In this document: positions 35,559-47,213 of the stretch, piece after piece
Numbering within the stretch: the first letter of the stretch is position 1
How the letters are laid out: every line of letters starts with the position of its first letter
Source: Paracoccaceae bacterium
GTDB taxonomy: Bacteria; Pseudomonadota; Alphaproteobacteria; Rhodobacterales; Rhodobacteraceae
Assembly: GCA_029862205.1 (NCBI GenBank)
Contig: JAOTXT010000018.1
Location: 1 to 64,000, forward strand
DNA: 64,000 bases
Direction of reading: 5' to 3'
Program-made: the position numbers and the translations under genes
The notes under the pieces: model-generated
Told to the model about the DNA's origin: nothing
Seen by the model: only the letters and a program-made list of their open reading frames with translations
Database searches by the model: none

Positions 35559-37226
35559 ATGTCGGACATCGAAATTGCCCGCAAGGCCAACAAGAAACCC
35601 ATCCAGGAAATCGGCGCCAAACTCGGCATCGGGGCCGAGCATCTGCTGCCATTCGGCCACGACAAGGCCAAGGTGTCGGCCGAATTCATCAATTCGGTCC
35701 AGGGCAATGACGACGGCAACCTGATCCTGGTGACGGCGATCAACCCGACCCCGGCGGGCGAGGGCAAGACGACGACGACGGTGGGTCTAGGCGATGGACT
35801 GAATGCGATCGGCAAGAACGCCTGCATCTGCATCCGCGAAGCGTCGCTGGGGCCCAATTTCGGCATGAAGGGCGGGGCGGCCGGCGGCGGCTATGCGCAG
35901 GTCGTGCCGATGGAGGACATGAACCTCCACTTCACTGGCGATTTCCACGCGATCACCTCGGCGCACAGCCTGCTGGCCGCCATGGTCGACAACCACATCT
36001 ACTGGGGCAATTCGCTCGAGATCGACACTCGACGGGTTGTCTGGCGCCGGGTGGTCGACATGAACGACCGGGCGCTGCGCCAGATCACGGCGAGCCTCGG
36101 CGGCGTATCGAACGGCTTCCCGCGCGAGGCAGGCTTCGACATCACGGTGGCCTCCGAGGTCATGGCGATCCTATGCCTGGCCAACGACCTGGCCGACCTC
36201 GAGAAACGCCTCGGCGACATGATCGTGGCCTACAGACGGGATCGCTCGCCGGTCTTCTGTCGCGACATTAAGGCCGAGGGTGCGATGACCGTGCTCCTCA
36301 AGGACGCGATGCAGCCGAACCTGGTGCAGACGCTGGAAAACAACCCCGCCTTCGTTCATGGCGGGCCGTTTGCCAATATCGCCCATGGCTGCAACTCGGT
36401 GGTGGCAACCAAGACCGCGCTGAAGCTGGCCGACTATGTGGTGACCGAGGCGGGCTTCGGGGCTGACCTGGGTGCCGAGAAGTTCATGAACATCAAGTGC
36501 CGCAAGGCGGGGCTCAGCCCCAAGGCGGTGGTGATCGTCGCCACCGTCCGCGCGCTGAAGATGAACGGCGGCGTGGCGCGGGCCGATCTGGGCGCCGAGA
36601 ATGTCGACGCGGTCAAGAAGGGTTGCGCCAATCTGGGCCGCCATATCGAGAACATGTCCAAATACGGCGTTCCTGCAGTCGTCGGCATCAATCACTTCGT
36701 CACCGACACCGATGCCGAAGTGCAGGCGGTCAAGGACTATGTCGCTTCACAGGGCGCCGAGGCGGTGCTGTGCAAGCACTGGGCGCTGGGCTCGGAAGGC
36801 ACCAAGGATCTGGCCAACAGGATCGTCGAGGTGGTCGAGGGCGGCTCCGCCGCCTACAAGCCGCTCTATCCCGACCAGATGGGTCTTTTCGAGAAGATCG
36901 AAGCCGTCGCCAAGGGCATCTACCGCGCCGACAGTGTGACCGCCGACAAGAAGATCAAGGACCAGCTCAAGCAGTGGGAGGAGGCCGGCTACGGCAACCT
37001 GCCGGTCTGCATGGCCAAGACCCAATACAGCTTCACCACCGACCAGAATTGGCGCGGCGCGCCGACGGGCTTTGACATTCCGGTTCGCGAGGTGCGCCTC
37101 TCCGCCGGGGCCGGGTTCGTGGTGGCGATCTGCGGCGAGATCATGACCATGCCCGGTCTGCCGCGGGTGCCGGCGGCGGAATCCATCCACCTGAACGAGG
37201 CGGGCGAGATCGAGGGGCTGTTCTAG
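35559..37226 (+). CDS. fhs: Formate-tetrahydrofolate ligase
   Basis: 555 residues, typical length. It makes 10-formyl-THF from formate, THF and ATP. Conserved blocks: [20 protein letters not shown] (P-loop-like ATP site, around residue 48), [54 protein letters not shown] and [20 protein letters not shown]. It is the last gene of the oxalate operon, 33 nt after the formyltransferase gene. It would capture the formate released by Frc into the C1-folate pool. No formate dehydrogenase is encoded in the window. Ends in TAG. Confidence 0.97.
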   Translation: MSDIEIARKANKKPIQEIGAKLGIGAEHLLPFGHDKAKVSAEFINSVQGNDDGNLILVTAINPTPAGEGKTTTTVGLGDGLNAIGKNACICIREASLGPNFGMKGGAAGGGYAQVVPMEDMNLHFTGDFHAITSAHSLLAAMVDNHIYWGNSLEIDTRRVVWRRVVDMNDRALRQITASLGGVSNGFPREAGFDITVASEVMAILCLANDLADLEKRLGDMIVAYRRDRSPVFCRDIKAEGAMTVLLKDAMQPNLVQTLENNPAFVHGGPFANIAHGCNSVVATKTALKLADYVVTEAGFGADLGAEKFMNIKCRKAGLSPKAVVIVATVRALKMNGGVARADLGAENVDAVKKGCANLGRHIENMSKYGVPAVVGINHFVTDTDAEVQAVKDYVASQGAEAVLCKHWALGSEGTKDLANRIVEVVEGGSAAYKPLYPDQMGLFEKIEAVAKGIYRADSVTADKKIKDQLKQWEEAGYGNLPVCMAKTQYSFTTDQNWRGAPTGFDIPVREVRLSAGAGFVVAICGEIMTMPGLPRVPAAESIHLNEAGEIEGLF

Positions 37227-37427
37227 AGAAGCGCCCCGGATTTTGCTCGGATTCGGCCCGTATCAGAATGGGCGGTGCCGCGCCACCGGCCCGCCCCTGG
37301 GCTTTGGCATTCCACCCATCGGAATTCCCGGGGCGGAGCCGTATCCGCCGGTCTTTTAAGGGCGAAACTTGCCTTGGCCGGGCGCATTTGAGTTGATTTT
37401 TGCTTTCGCATTCATAGGATCGGTTCT
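37227..37427. other. Spacer between fhs and the TTT operon
   Basis: Part of a 337-bp gene-free interval. It has a candidate terminator (37332-37358), a weak promoter (TTGATT 37393-37398, N16, TAGGAT 37415-37420) and then the GntR palindrome. No gene is supported. Confidence 0.55.
37332..37358 (+). terminator. Candidate terminator after fhs
   Basis: A short stem GGCGGA/TCCGCC (37332-37337 with 37344-37349), loop GCCGTA, followed by GGTCTTTTAAG. It is modest in stability but has a T-run, and it separates the enzyme operon from the transporter operon. Confidence 0.5.
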
Positions 37428-37439
37428 GTGGTATACCAC
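37428..37439 (+). promoter_or_regulatory. GntR operator before the TTT transporter operon
   Basis: GTGGTATACCAC is a perfect 12-bp palindrome sharing the core TGGTATACCA with the site before gntR (30628-30637). It lies 125 nt upstream of the solute-binding protein gene and just downstream of a weak promoter. The shared site argues for co-regulation by the GntR protein. Confidence 0.72.
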
Positions 37440-37563
37440 GGATTTGCCGATATTCGGGAAAGGGAGCCGCGACAAGGGAATACGGCGCGCCACACCAACA
37501 ATCACATAGCGCGCATCCGCCCCGGAAGACCGGGCGGCAAGCCATAACTCAAGGGAGGATACT

Positions 37564-38538
37564 ATGGCACTTACACGTCGACTGATGATGGCCGCGAGCG
37601 CCGCGGTTGTCGGTTTCGCTGGCATGACCGGCCTGGCCCACGCCTGGGAGCCGAACAAGCCGATCGACTTTGTGATCATGGCCGGCAAGGGCGGTGGCGC
37701 CGACAAGATGGCCCGCCTGATGCAGGCCATCGTCGAGGAAGAAGGCATGTCGGCCAAGCCGCTTATCCCGGTCAACAAGCCGGGCGGCTCGGGCGCCGAG
37801 GCGCTTGTCGCGCTCAACACCGCAAGCGACCCGAACCACACCATCATGGTGACGCTGAACTCGTTCTTCACCACGCCCCTGCGTCAGCCGGGTCTTGGCG
37901 TCGACATCATGACCTTCGCGCCGGTCGGCCGCATGGCCGAGGACACCTTCATCCTGTGGGTGCACAAGGACGAGGGGATCAACACGTTCGAGGAATTCCT
38001 GGCCGAGGCCAAGAACCGCGGCGACGGCTGGGTCATGGGCGGTACCGGCAAGAATTCGGAAGACAACATCATCACTGACTTCTTGAATTCGAACTACGGC
38101 CTGTCGATCAAATACATCCCCTACAAAGGCGGTGGCGCGGTTGCCAAGGACTTGGCCGGCCAACAGATCGACAGCTCGGTCAACAACCCGTCCGAGGCTC
38201 TGGGCTTCTACGAGTCCGGCGACGTGATCCCGCTGGTGGCCTTCACCGACGAGCGTCTGCCGTTGTTCCCGGATGTCCCGACGCTGCGCGAGAAGGGGGC
38301 CGACTTCTCCTACTTCATGCAGCGGGCCGTCGTCGGCGCGCCGGGCATGTCTGACGAGGCGTTGGCCTATTACAATGGGCTGTTCCAGAAGGTCTATGAC
38401 TCGCCCAAATGGCAGGAATACATGACGAAGAAGTCGCTGATGGGCGCCAAGCTCGATGGTCCAGACCTGAAGGGCTACTGGGAGACCCAGCGTGACCGCC
38501 ACGAGTCGATCTTGAAAGCCTCCGGCGCGATCAAGTGA
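37564..38538 (+). CDS. TTT-family (Bug/TctC) solute-binding protein
   Basis: 324 residues with a signal peptide (cleavage after GLAHA, about residue 27) and the Bug/TctC fold. Motifs: KPIDFVIMAGKGGGADKMAR, then VNKPGGSGAEALVALN (ligand loop 1), and IKYIPYKGGGAVAKDLAGQQ (ligand loop 2). In related proteins these loops bind carboxylates through backbone and water contacts. It captures substrate in the periplasm for the TctBA membrane pair. The ribosome site is AAGGGAGG. Given the oxalate operon and shared operator, oxalate or a similar small dicarboxylate is the inferred ligand. Confidence 0.93.
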   Translation: MALTRRLMMAASAAVVGFAGMTGLAHAWEPNKPIDFVIMAGKGGGADKMARLMQAIVEEEGMSAKPLIPVNKPGGSGAEALVALNTASDPNHTIMVTLNSFFTTPLRQPGLGVDIMTFAPVGRMAEDTFILWVHKDEGINTFEEFLAEAKNRGDGWVMGGTGKNSEDNIITDFLNSNYGLSIKYIPYKGGGAVAKDLAGQQIDSSVNNPSEALGFYESGDVIPLVAFTDERLPLFPDVPTLREKGADFSYFMQRAVVGAPGMSDEALAYYNGLFQKVYDSPKWQEYMTKKSLMGAKLDGPDLKGYWETQRDRHESILKASGAIK

Positions 38539-38576
38539 GCGCCGAATAAGACCGGATCGAGGGGAGGGTACGGGCC

Positions 38577-39098
38577 ATGCGCATCGCCGAGTTGGTGACT
38601 GCCATCGTCCTGGCCATCCTCTCGATCTACTTCATGTGGAAGAGCGGCACCTCGTCCTGGGGTGACGGGTGGGGCGAAAGTATCCGCTATCTTGAGGGCG
38701 AAGGACCCGGCAGCGGATTCTGGCCCTTCTACCTCTCGGCCGTCATGTTGCTCTGCTGCGTGTGGATCACCGTGAATTGGGTGCGGCGCGCGTCGCCGCC
38801 GTCGCGGTCGATCGAGAAATATCTCGACGCCTACGGCATCGTGATGCTGATCAAGGTGGGCGGCGGCGTCACCGCGTTTATCGGCCTGATCCACTTCATC
38901 GGCATGTATGGGGCGATGACGGTTTTCCTGATCTACTACATCTACTTCCTGGGAAAACACAGCCTGGTGACCGCACTCTCGATCGCCTTTGCCACACCGG
39001 TCGTGACGTTTTTCTTCTTCGACGTCGCGATGCGGATCGTGTTGCCCAAAGGCTATCTCGAACCGCTGTTCATCCCGCTCTATGACATATTCCTGTGA
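38577..39098 (+). CDS. TTT transporter small membrane subunit (TctB-like)
   Basis: 173 residues with four hydrophobic segments, as in TctB: residues about 3-20 (LVTAIVLAILSIYFMWK), 50-68 (FWPFYLSAVMLLCCVWITV), 95-120 and 125-150. The motif GEGPGSGFWPFYLS is the conserved GPGxFP-type turn of the family. Low sequence conservation is normal for this subunit. It is 38 nt after the binding protein and 68 nt before the large subunit, and it should be co-transcribed with both. Confidence 0.88.
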   Translation: MRIAELVTAIVLAILSIYFMWKSGTSSWGDGWGESIRYLEGEGPGSGFWPFYLSAVMLLCCVWITVNWVRRASPPSRSIEKYLDAYGIVMLIKVGGGVTAFIGLIHFIGMYGAMTVFLIYYIYFLGKHSLVTALSIAFATPVVTFFFFDVAMRIVLPKGYLEPLFIPLYDIFL

Positions 39099-39166
39099 GG
39101 CACGGGCTGGGGAACTGACCGGGTGCCCGGAGTCCATCCGGCGCGACCCTGGGAGAAAGAGAAAAG

Positions 39167-40675
39167 ATGGAAGTCCTGTCGCTTCTGCTGGATGGCATCA
39201 TCGCCTGTTTCGAGCCGCTGAACCTGGCGCTGATCTTCGTCGGCGTCACGGTGGGGCTGTTCATCGGTGCCATGCCGGGGCTGGGATCGGTCAATGGCGT
39301 GGCGATCCTTTTGCCCGCGACCTTCCTGGTTCCGCCCACCTCGGCGATGATCTTCCTGGCGGCGATCTACTACGGGGCGATGTATGGCGGCGCGATCTCG
39401 TCGATCACGCTTGGCATCCCCGGTGCCTCAACCGCGGTCGCGACCACATTTGACGGACGACCGCTGGCGTTGAAGGGTCGCGCCGATCAGGCACTCGTCA
39501 CCGCTGCGATTGCCTCGTTCGTCGGCGGCTCTGTGGCAAATATCCTCTTCACCGGCTTCGCGCCGCCGCTCGCGGCCGTGGCGCTCAGCTTCGGGCCGCC
39601 TGAAATCTTTGCTCTGATGCTTTTGGCCTTCGCCACCTTCGTCGGGCTCGGCGGCGACGACATCCCAAAGACGATCCTGTCGATCTGCCTGGGCCTCGTG
39701 CTCTCGGCGGTCGGTTTTGACGTGATCTCTGGCGAGCCGCGTCTGATTTTCTTCGACATCACCGGATTCATGCACGGGATCAATTTCCTGGTGCTGGCGA
39801 TCGGGGTCTACGGCATCGGCGAGATGTTGTGGACGATCAATTCGACCCGCGACGAGATCACGATGACCGATGCCGAGATCACCGTGAGCCGAGTGATGGC
39901 TGCGGCCAAGAATACGCTTGGCGCCTGGCGCGGCACGACGATCGGTGCGGCGCTTGGGTTCTTCGTCGGTATCCTGCCGGCGGCCGGCGCGACCCCGGGC
40001 TCACTGATGGCCTACGGCGTGACCAAGATGACCGCCAAACACCCACAGGAATACGGCAAGGGCTCGATCAATGGCGTCGCGGCGCCCGAGGCGGCCAACA
40101 ACTCGGCCTCGACCGGGGCCATGCTGCCGATGGTAACACTCGGCATCCCGGGTTCGCCGACGACGGCGGTTCTGCTTGGCGGCATGGTAATCTGGGGGCT
40201 GACGCCGGGGCCGCGGCTGTTTACCGATCAGCCGGATTTCGTCTGGCCGCTGGTCGGCTCGTTCTACGTTTCAAACCTGATCGCGTTGGTGGTGAACCTC
40301 TGCTTCATCCCGCTGTTTCTCTGGATGCTGCGGATGCCGTTCACGATCCTGGCGCCGATCATCTTTACTCTGTCGATCGTCGGTGGCTATGCGGCCACCC
40401 AGGATATGCACGATGTCTGGCTGATGCTGATCTTCGGGCTGGCGGCCTTCCTGCTGCGTATCCTCGACTACCCGCTGGCGCCCGCGGTGCTGGCGATCGT
40501 GCTGGGGCCGATTGCCGAGCCAACGCTGCGCCAATCGCTGCTGCTATCGGACGGCGACCCGATGATCTTCCTGAACCGCCCGATCGCGGGACCAATCACG
40601 GTAGTCGCATTAATCCTGATCTTCCTGCCGGCGCTCAAGTTTGGCTGGGATCGGATGCGACAGAAGTCCGCCTAG
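39167..40675 (+). CDS. TTT transporter large membrane subunit (TctA-like)
   Basis: 502 residues, about 11-12 transmembrane segments. Two related halves each carry the TctA signature: FIGAMPGLGSVNGVAILLPA (around residue 29) and GFFVGILPAAGATPGSLMAY (around 265), both of the G-x-x-P-G/A-x-G type that lines the substrate path. Other blocks: ISSITLGIPGASTAVATTFD and MVTLGIPGSPTTAVLLGGM. It uses the ion gradient for uptake. The last 41 nt overlap the convergent gene at 40635. It completes the tctCBA set. No other carboxylate transporter is seen here. Confidence 0.94.
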   Translation: MEVLSLLLDGIIACFEPLNLALIFVGVTVGLFIGAMPGLGSVNGVAILLPATFLVPPTSAMIFLAAIYYGAMYGGAISSITLGIPGASTAVATTFDGRPLALKGRADQALVTAAIASFVGGSVANILFTGFAPPLAAVALSFGPPEIFALMLLAFATFVGLGGDDIPKTILSICLGLVLSAVGFDVISGEPRLIFFDITGFMHGINFLVLAIGVYGIGEMLWTINSTRDEITMTDAEITVSRVMAAAKNTLGAWRGTTIGAALGFFVGILPAAGATPGSLMAYGVTKMTAKHPQEYGKGSINGVAAPEAANNSASTGAMLPMVTLGIPGSPTTAVLLGGMVIWGLTPGPRLFTDQPDFVWPLVGSFYVSNLIALVVNLCFIPLFLWMLRMPFTILAPIIFTLSIVGGYAATQDMHDVWLMLIFGLAAFLLRILDYPLAPAVLAIVLGPIAEPTLRQSLLLSDGDPMIFLNRPIAGPITVVALILIFLPALKFGWDRMRQKSA

Positions 40676-41858
40676 CCGCCGCAAGCGCCGCGTCTCCCGC
40701 CAGGATCAGCAGGAGAGGCGCGAAAAGCGGGGCCGCCTCGGTCCAAACGAAGAGGACAAGCGGACCGAGCAGGGCGGCAGCAAGTAGGATCGCCTGACCG
40801 GCCCGCGCGCCATACCCGCCCCTCAGCAGAAACACCGCGCCCGCTACCACCAGGACCATCTCGTAGTAATAGGCATAGGGCGTTGCCACCGGCATCGCCA
40901 CCATCAGCGCGCCTACCGCCAGATTGGCGCGGCCGGGCCGGCGGCTCCAGAGATAGGCGACGCAGGCGGCGATCATAGCCGTCAGAATCCATTGCAGCAT
41001 ATAGGCCGAGAGGTGCCCTGCGCCGGAGAACCGGAAGAACGCATATGGGCTGATCATCAGCCGGTGGGGCGTCCCGCCCCCGTCCATCGAGGCCGAGATC
41101 GCGCCGATGCGATCGAAAAAAGCCGCCCAATACTCGACGCCTGTCACCAGCGTCGGAAGGCCATGGACCAGAACGGCGCCGAGACAAGCCCAAACCAAAA
41201 CGTCCCAGCGCCAAAGTGCAATCAGCGCAACCGGCAGCAGAAGGCCAAGCTGAGGCTTCAGGCTCAAGGCCCCGATGATCAGCCCCGCCGCCAGCGCATT
41301 GCCGGTGGCAAGCGCCCGCAACGCAAGGCAGAGCCCAGCGGCCCAGAGGAGGCCGAGTTGACCGAGCTGCAGCGAGATAATCACGATCGGGGCCGCGATC
41401 AGTATTTGCGGTCCGATCGGGACCGGAGCCGCGAAGCGCGACAGCGCGGCCCAAAAAGCGCTTATCGAGATTGCGCCAAATAGCAGCCAGGCCGCCCAGT
41501 AAGGCAGCGCGCCAAACGGCGCGAGAATAAGGGCCATGCCGGGCGGATACAGCCAGAAGAGCTCGCCCTCTTCAGCATCCGCCGGTAGGGATTGGGCGGC
41601 CCTTAGCGCCACCTGATCGAAGGCGGCCACCGCGTCGCTCGCCAGCGCGAGCCGGCCCGCACCCCACAGCGCCGCGAAATCAACCTGGCGCGCCTCGCCG
41701 CCAGTCTGGCCGCTGAGCGCAACCAAGACCACGCCCGCCGCATAGGCGAACAAGAAAAGAACCGCCAGGGTCGCATAGAGGCGCGCTGCGCGCGCAAGCC
41801 AGCGCGGCATTTGCGGACCTTGCGCCGCATCCAGCCCGAAAGGACGCAAGGCGTCCAT
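40635..41858 (-). CDS. GT87/DUF2029-like polytopic membrane protein
   Basis: 407 residues from ATG 41858 (a GTG at 41864 is also possible). About 10 hydrophobic segments. The pattern of a short first loop with an acidic QVDFAALWGAGRLAL, then ELFWLYPPGMALILAPFGAL, and GALSLKPQLGLLLPVALIAL is that of glycosyltransferase family 87 (DUF2029), where a polyprenyl-phospho-sugar is used on the periplasmic side. The donor and acceptor are unknown. 41 nt overlap tail-to-tail with the TctA gene. It follows the DUF1761 gene in the same direction, with a 28-nt gap. Confidence 0.8.
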   Translation of the reverse strand: MDALRPFGLDAAQGPQMPRWLARAARLYATLAVLFLFAYAAGVVLVALSGQTGGEARQVDFAALWGAGRLALASDAVAAFDQVALRAAQSLPADAEEGELFWLYPPGMALILAPFGALPYWAAWLLFGAISISAFWAALSRFAAPVPIGPQILIAAPIVIISLQLGQLGLLWAAGLCLALRALATGNALAAGLIIGALSLKPQLGLLLPVALIALWRWDVLVWACLGAVLVHGLPTLVTGVEYWAAFFDRIGAISASMDGGGTPHRLMISPYAFFRFSGAGHLSAYMLQWILTAMIAACVAYLWSRRPGRANLAVGALMVAMPVATPYAYYYEMVLVVAGAVFLLRGGYGARAGQAILLAAALLGPLVLFVWTEAAPLFAPLLLILAGDAALAAARRTSVASDPSQT

Positions 41859-41886
41859 CGCCACCCCCCGCGTTACGGCATCGAAC

Positions 41887-42276
41887 TTAGAGAAAAAGCC
41901 CCAGAACCAGCCCGATCACGGTCGCCGCCAGGATCACATGGCCGCAATCGATCCACCAGAGTGTCTTGGGACGCGCCGAGAAGGCATAGTTGGTGGCGAT
42001 CCAGGGGGCGATGAAGAAGAGACCGATACCGAGCCCGCCGATCAGGCCGCCACCGAGGCCCGACACGCCCGCCGACGCGAAGATATGGCGCATCATGCCC
42101 GCGGTCACGAGGCTGGCGAGAAACCCGATGATGAAGGGCAGCGGCGATTTGTCGGCCTTTATTTCGTCCTCGGTCCGGCCGACCGCCGCCATCCAGCGCT
42201 GGCCGTTGATCATGTACCAGACCGCGCCCGCGCCGAATCCGGCCGCTGCGGCCACCAGTACCGCCACCAATTGCAT
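41887..42276 (-). CDS. DUF1761 small membrane protein
   Basis: 129 residues from ATG 42276, with GAGGAGG before it. Four hydrophobic segments with the DUF1761 marks: a first helix ending GFGAGAVWYMINGQRWMAAVG, then IIGFLASLVTAGMM, and the C-terminal WIATNYAFSARPKTLWWIDC followed by GHVILAATVIGLVL. Function is unknown. It lies between alkB (upstream, 42 nt) and the GT87-like gene, all on the minus strand. Confidence 0.85.
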   Translation of the reverse strand: MQLVAVLVAAAAGFGAGAVWYMINGQRWMAAVGRTEDEIKADKSPLPFIIGFLASLVTAGMMRHIFASAGVSGLGGGLIGGLGIGLFFIAPWIATNYAFSARPKTLWWIDCGHVILAATVIGLVLGLFL

Positions 42277-42318
42277 CGTGCCGCCTCCTCTGCTGACCAG
42301 TGGCAACTCTAGCGCGGC

Positions 42319-42945
42319 TCAGGCGCTTTTCACCACCCTCAAGGTCAGATTGATCCGCCCGCCCTTCGCCAGCAGTGGGTCCTGGCCGAACATCACACGG
42401 TCGATTCCGTGATAGGCAAGCCGCGCCTCGCCGCCCATGACCACCACGTCGCCGGAGTTCAGCACGATGCTCTCGGTCGGGCCTTTGCGCTCGGCCCCGC
42501 CCATCCGGAACCGGGCGGGATCGCCAAGCGAGATCGAGACCACGGGCGCTGCGAACGCCGCCTGGCCCTCGTCGGCGTCCCGGTGGAGCCCCATGCGGGC
42601 GCCCTCCCCATACCAGTTGATCAGGCAGCAATCGGGATCGCCCGGCCAGCCCGAAATCGCCTGCCAAACCGCCAGAACCTCGTCCGGGACGGGTGGCCAA
42701 GGCTGGCCGGTCTCGGGATGGCGGTCCGCATACCGGTAGCGGCCCTTGTCGATCACCCAGCCGAGCCGTCCGGCCGAACTCATGCGCACGCTCATCGGCT
42801 TGCCCCAGGGCGTGATCGGGCGCACCAGGGGCGCCGCTTCCAGAACCCGGCGCAGAGCGCCAACCATTGCCTCTTGCCCGGCGCGCGGCAGAAACCCGGG
42901 CAGGATGCAGAACCCGGCGGTCAACTTCTCTTCGATACTCTTCAC
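42319..42945 (-). CDS. alkB: Alpha-ketoglutarate-dependent DNA repair dioxygenase AlkB
   Basis: 208 residues from GTG 42945, with GAGGG 6-8 nt before; the longer open frame would run into the divergent lipoprotein gene. AlkB removes methyl groups from 1-methyladenine and 3-methylcytosine using Fe(II) and 2-oxoglutarate. Substrate loop: MSVRMSSAGRLGWVIDKGRY. Iron ligands: HRDAD (H-x-D) in GARMGLHRDADEGQA and the distal His in RLAYHGIDRV; 2-oxoglutarate arginines in RINLTLRVV. A second alkylation-repair gene (tag) lies at 60.2 kb. Confidence 0.93.
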   Translation of the reverse strand: MKSIEEKLTAGFCILPGFLPRAGQEAMVGALRRVLEAAPLVRPITPWGKPMSVRMSSAGRLGWVIDKGRYRYADRHPETGQPWPPVPDEVLAVWQAISGWPGDPDCCLINWYGEGARMGLHRDADEGQAAFAAPVVSISLGDPARFRMGGAERKGPTESIVLNSGDVVVMGGEARLAYHGIDRVMFGQDPLLAKGGRINLTLRVVKSA

Positions 42946-43026
42946 ATTGCCCTCGTCTGCGCGCTCCGCTACGCTTCGCCCAAGCACTTCTGCGAAGACC
43001 CTAGCAGAGTCGGAGAACCCCCCGCC

Positions 43027-43674
43027 ATGTCCCACCGGATCCTCGCAGCCGTCGCGATCCTGATCGCGCTCGGCGCCTGCCGCGCCCCTTCGGGCACCTA
43101 TGAACTCGCCCCGGTCTCGCCAGCCCTGACGGTCACCACCGAGCAGACCGTGGCGACATCGGTGATCGACCGGCGGCCATATGTCTTGAACGGCGACGAG
43201 AGCGACGAATTCCTGGGGACCGAGCGGGGCAATTGGGGCGGCGAGAAGCCGATGAAAACCGAATCCGGCCGGCCTTTGGCCGAGGAGCTGAACGACTCCG
43301 TCGCCGATGCCTTGCGCAATCGAGGGATCGAAGCGGCACCGATCAGCCCGATCGAGATCAAGGGCTCCTCGAAGGGGTTCGACCGTGACGAGGCTTTGGC
43401 GGGTTTCCGCACCCAGCCCTCGCAGCGCCTGTTGCTGGTCGAGATCGACGACTGGCGCACCGACATCTACACCCGTATCACGTTGAGCTGGCGCTTGCGG
43501 GCGACGGTGTTCGACCAGACCGGCACGCCATTGGCCGAAGCGATCACCCAGGGCAAGACGCCGATTTCGCGCACCAGCGTGGCCGGCCAGTACAACGACC
43601 TGACGACAACCCAGCTTTCGCAGAGGCTCTCGCGCCTCCTAAACGAGCGCGGGATCACTGCTGCTCTACAATAG
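43027..43674 (+). CDS. Lipoprotein of unknown function
   Basis: 215 residues. Signal peptide with lipobox LGAC (Cys18), so probably outer-membrane anchored. The mature part is soluble, with SVIDRRPYVLNGDESDEFLG, EELNDSVADALRNRGIEAAP and LLLVEIDDWRTDIYTRITLS. The alternation of an LADAL/ALRNRG helix and a VEIxDWRxD strand recalls TolB-N-like or YajG-like lipoproteins, but I cannot name a family with certainty. It is divergent from alkB, with 81 nt between, and ends 227 nt before dnaK. Confidence 0.8.
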   Translation: MSHRILAAVAILIALGACRAPSGTYELAPVSPALTVTTEQTVATSVIDRRPYVLNGDESDEFLGTERGNWGGEKPMKTESGRPLAEELNDSVADALRNRGIEAAPISPIEIKGSSKGFDRDEALAGFRTQPSQRLLLVEIDDWRTDIYTRITLSWRLRATVFDQTGTPLAEAITQGKTPISRTSVAGQYNDLTTTQLSQRLSRLLNERGITAALQ

Positions 43675-43781
43675 GTTGAGAATTTAGATTTATTTTCAAT
43701 AGTTTGAAATGGGCGGCGCGTCCCCGCGGCAACAGCCGAAAACTCGTGGCAGGGCAGTTGTATCTTTTTCGCCGCGCGCTG

Positions 43782-43810
43782 TTGCAGGCAAAATCCGCCC
43801 TGCCTATATA
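43782..43810 (+). promoter_or_regulatory. Heat-shock-like promoter of dnaK
   Basis: TTGCAG (43782-43787), 17 nt, TATATA (43805-43810). The -10 reads CCTATATA, which is close to alphaproteobacterial RpoH-type promoters. It lies 92 nt upstream of the dnaK start. A hybrid RpoD/RpoH promoter is likely. Confidence 0.65.
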
Positions 43811-43901
43811 GCTTTCGAGCACTCTCAAACGATGTGACGGGACGGTTGCATGGGGGCCGCGAAAGGACCCGGCGGCTGGTCGCCAAGAAGGGGAATAAAT
43901 T

Positions 43902-45833
<1,932 letters not shown>

Positions 45834-45876
45834 GGCGGCGGCCCCGTGACCGGCAATCGATATCAGACCATAGAAC

Positions 45877-45898
45877 GGGGCGCCCTCGCGGGCGCCCC
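45877..45898 (+). terminator. GC hairpin between dnaK and dnaJ
   Basis: Perfect 9-bp stem GGGGCGCCC/GGGCGCCCC with a TCGC loop, 43 nt after the dnaK stop. No U-run follows. It may be a partial terminator or an mRNA stabiliser that sets the dnaK:dnaJ ratio. Confidence 0.5.
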
Positions 45899-46017
45899 CC
45901 AGCCGTTTAGAGGCCCCATAGCTGAACAGACCGCTGGCACCGGAAGCCTCGACGGGCTATTCGGAATGATCACGCCGCGCCGCGCGGCGCGCGACAATAG
46001 AAAAACGGGCAGGGCCG

Positions 46018-47181
46018 ATGGCGAAGCGTGACTTCTACGAGGTGCTGGGGGTCAAGCGCGGCGCCAACCCCGACGAGATCAAGAAGGCCTATCGCCAGAA
46101 AGCCAAGGAACTGCATCCCGACCGCAACAAGGACAATCCGAAGGCCGAGGCCGAGTTCAAGGAGGTGAACGAGGCCCATGATGTCCTGAAGGACGCGGAA
46201 AAGAAGGCCGCCTATGACCAATTCGGGCACGCCGCCTTCGAGGGCGGCATGGGCGGTCCGGGCGGCCCCGGAGGCCCGCGCCCCGGCTCAGGCGATTTCT
46301 CGAGCGCCTTCTCGGATGTCTTCGAGGACCTCTTCGGCGATTTCATGGGTGGCGGACGTGGACGCGCCGGCGCGCGCGGTCGGGGCGGTGTCAGCCGCGG
46401 CGCCGATTTGCGCTACAATCTACAGGTCAAGCTCGAGGACGCCTATAACGGCAAGCAGGCGACCATCTCGGTTCCGGGATCGGTCAAATGCGAAACCTGC
46501 TCGGGTACCGGCGCCGAGGGCGGCGCGCAGCCACAATCCTGTCCGACCTGCTCGGGCCACGGCAAGGTGCGGGCCCAGCAAGGCTTTTTCACCATCGAGC
46601 GCACCTGCCCGACCTGCTCGGGCCGGGGCCAGATCATCAAGAACCCGTGCAGCGCCTGCTCGGGCCAGGGAGCGGTCCGCAAGGACCGGGCGCTCAACGT
46701 GTCGATCCCGCAGGGGGTCGAAACCGGAACGCGCATCCGGCTGGCCGGCGAGGGCGAGGCAGGCCAGCGCGGCGGCCCGCCGGGCGATCTCTACATCTTC
46801 GTCGAGGTCGCCGAGCACGCGATTTTCAAGCGCGATGGGTTGCACCTGCATTGCGCGATCCCGGTGCCGATGACCACGGCCGCGCTGGGCGGAGAAATCG
46901 AAGCGCCGCTGCTGGACGGCGGGCGGACGCGGGTGAAGGTGCCCGTGGGCGTGCAATCCGGCAAGCAACTGCGCCTGCGCGGTAAGGGGATGCCGGCGCT
47001 GCAGCGCCCGGGCCAGATGGGCGACATGTATATCGAACTGATGGTCGAGACGCCGGTGAACCTGACCACGCGTCAGAAGGAGCTGCTGCGCGAGTTCGAG
47101 TCGGTCAAGGCCGACAACAGCCCGCAGAGCAAGAATTTCTTCGACAAGGTTAAAGGCTTCTGGGACAGCATGACAGGGTGA
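46018..47181 (+). CDS. dnaJ: Chaperone protein DnaJ (Hsp40)
   Basis: 387 residues, canonical type I. The J domain (residues 1-70) has the HPD motif in [12 protein letters not shown] Gly-rich linker ([19 protein letters not shown]) follows. Four zinc-finger repeats are complete: [30 protein letters not shown] and [10 protein letters not shown]. Then come the substrate-binding beta domains and a C-terminal dimer helix. It lies 184 nt after dnaK with a hairpin between, so it is probably partly co-transcribed with dnaK. Confidence 0.98.
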   Translation: MAKRDFYEVLGVKRGANPDEIKKAYRQKAKELHPDRNKDNPKAEAEFKEVNEAHDVLKDAEKKAAYDQFGHAAFEGGMGGPGGPGGPRPGSGDFSSAFSDVFEDLFGDFMGGGRGRAGARGRGGVSRGADLRYNLQVKLEDAYNGKQATISVPGSVKCETCSGTGAEGGAQPQSCPTCSGHGKVRAQQGFFTIERTCPTCSGRGQIIKNPCSACSGQGAVRKDRALNVSIPQGVETGTRIRLAGEGEAGQRGGPPGDLYIFVEVAEHAIFKRDGLHLHCAIPVPMTTAALGGEIEAPLLDGGRTRVKVPVGVQSGKQLRLRGKGMPALQRPGQMGDMYIELMVETPVNLTTRQKELLREFESVKADNSPQSKNFFDKVKGFWDSMTG

Positions 47182-47213
47182 CCGCGGTCCCGACCCCATA
47201 GCCACACCGCGCC

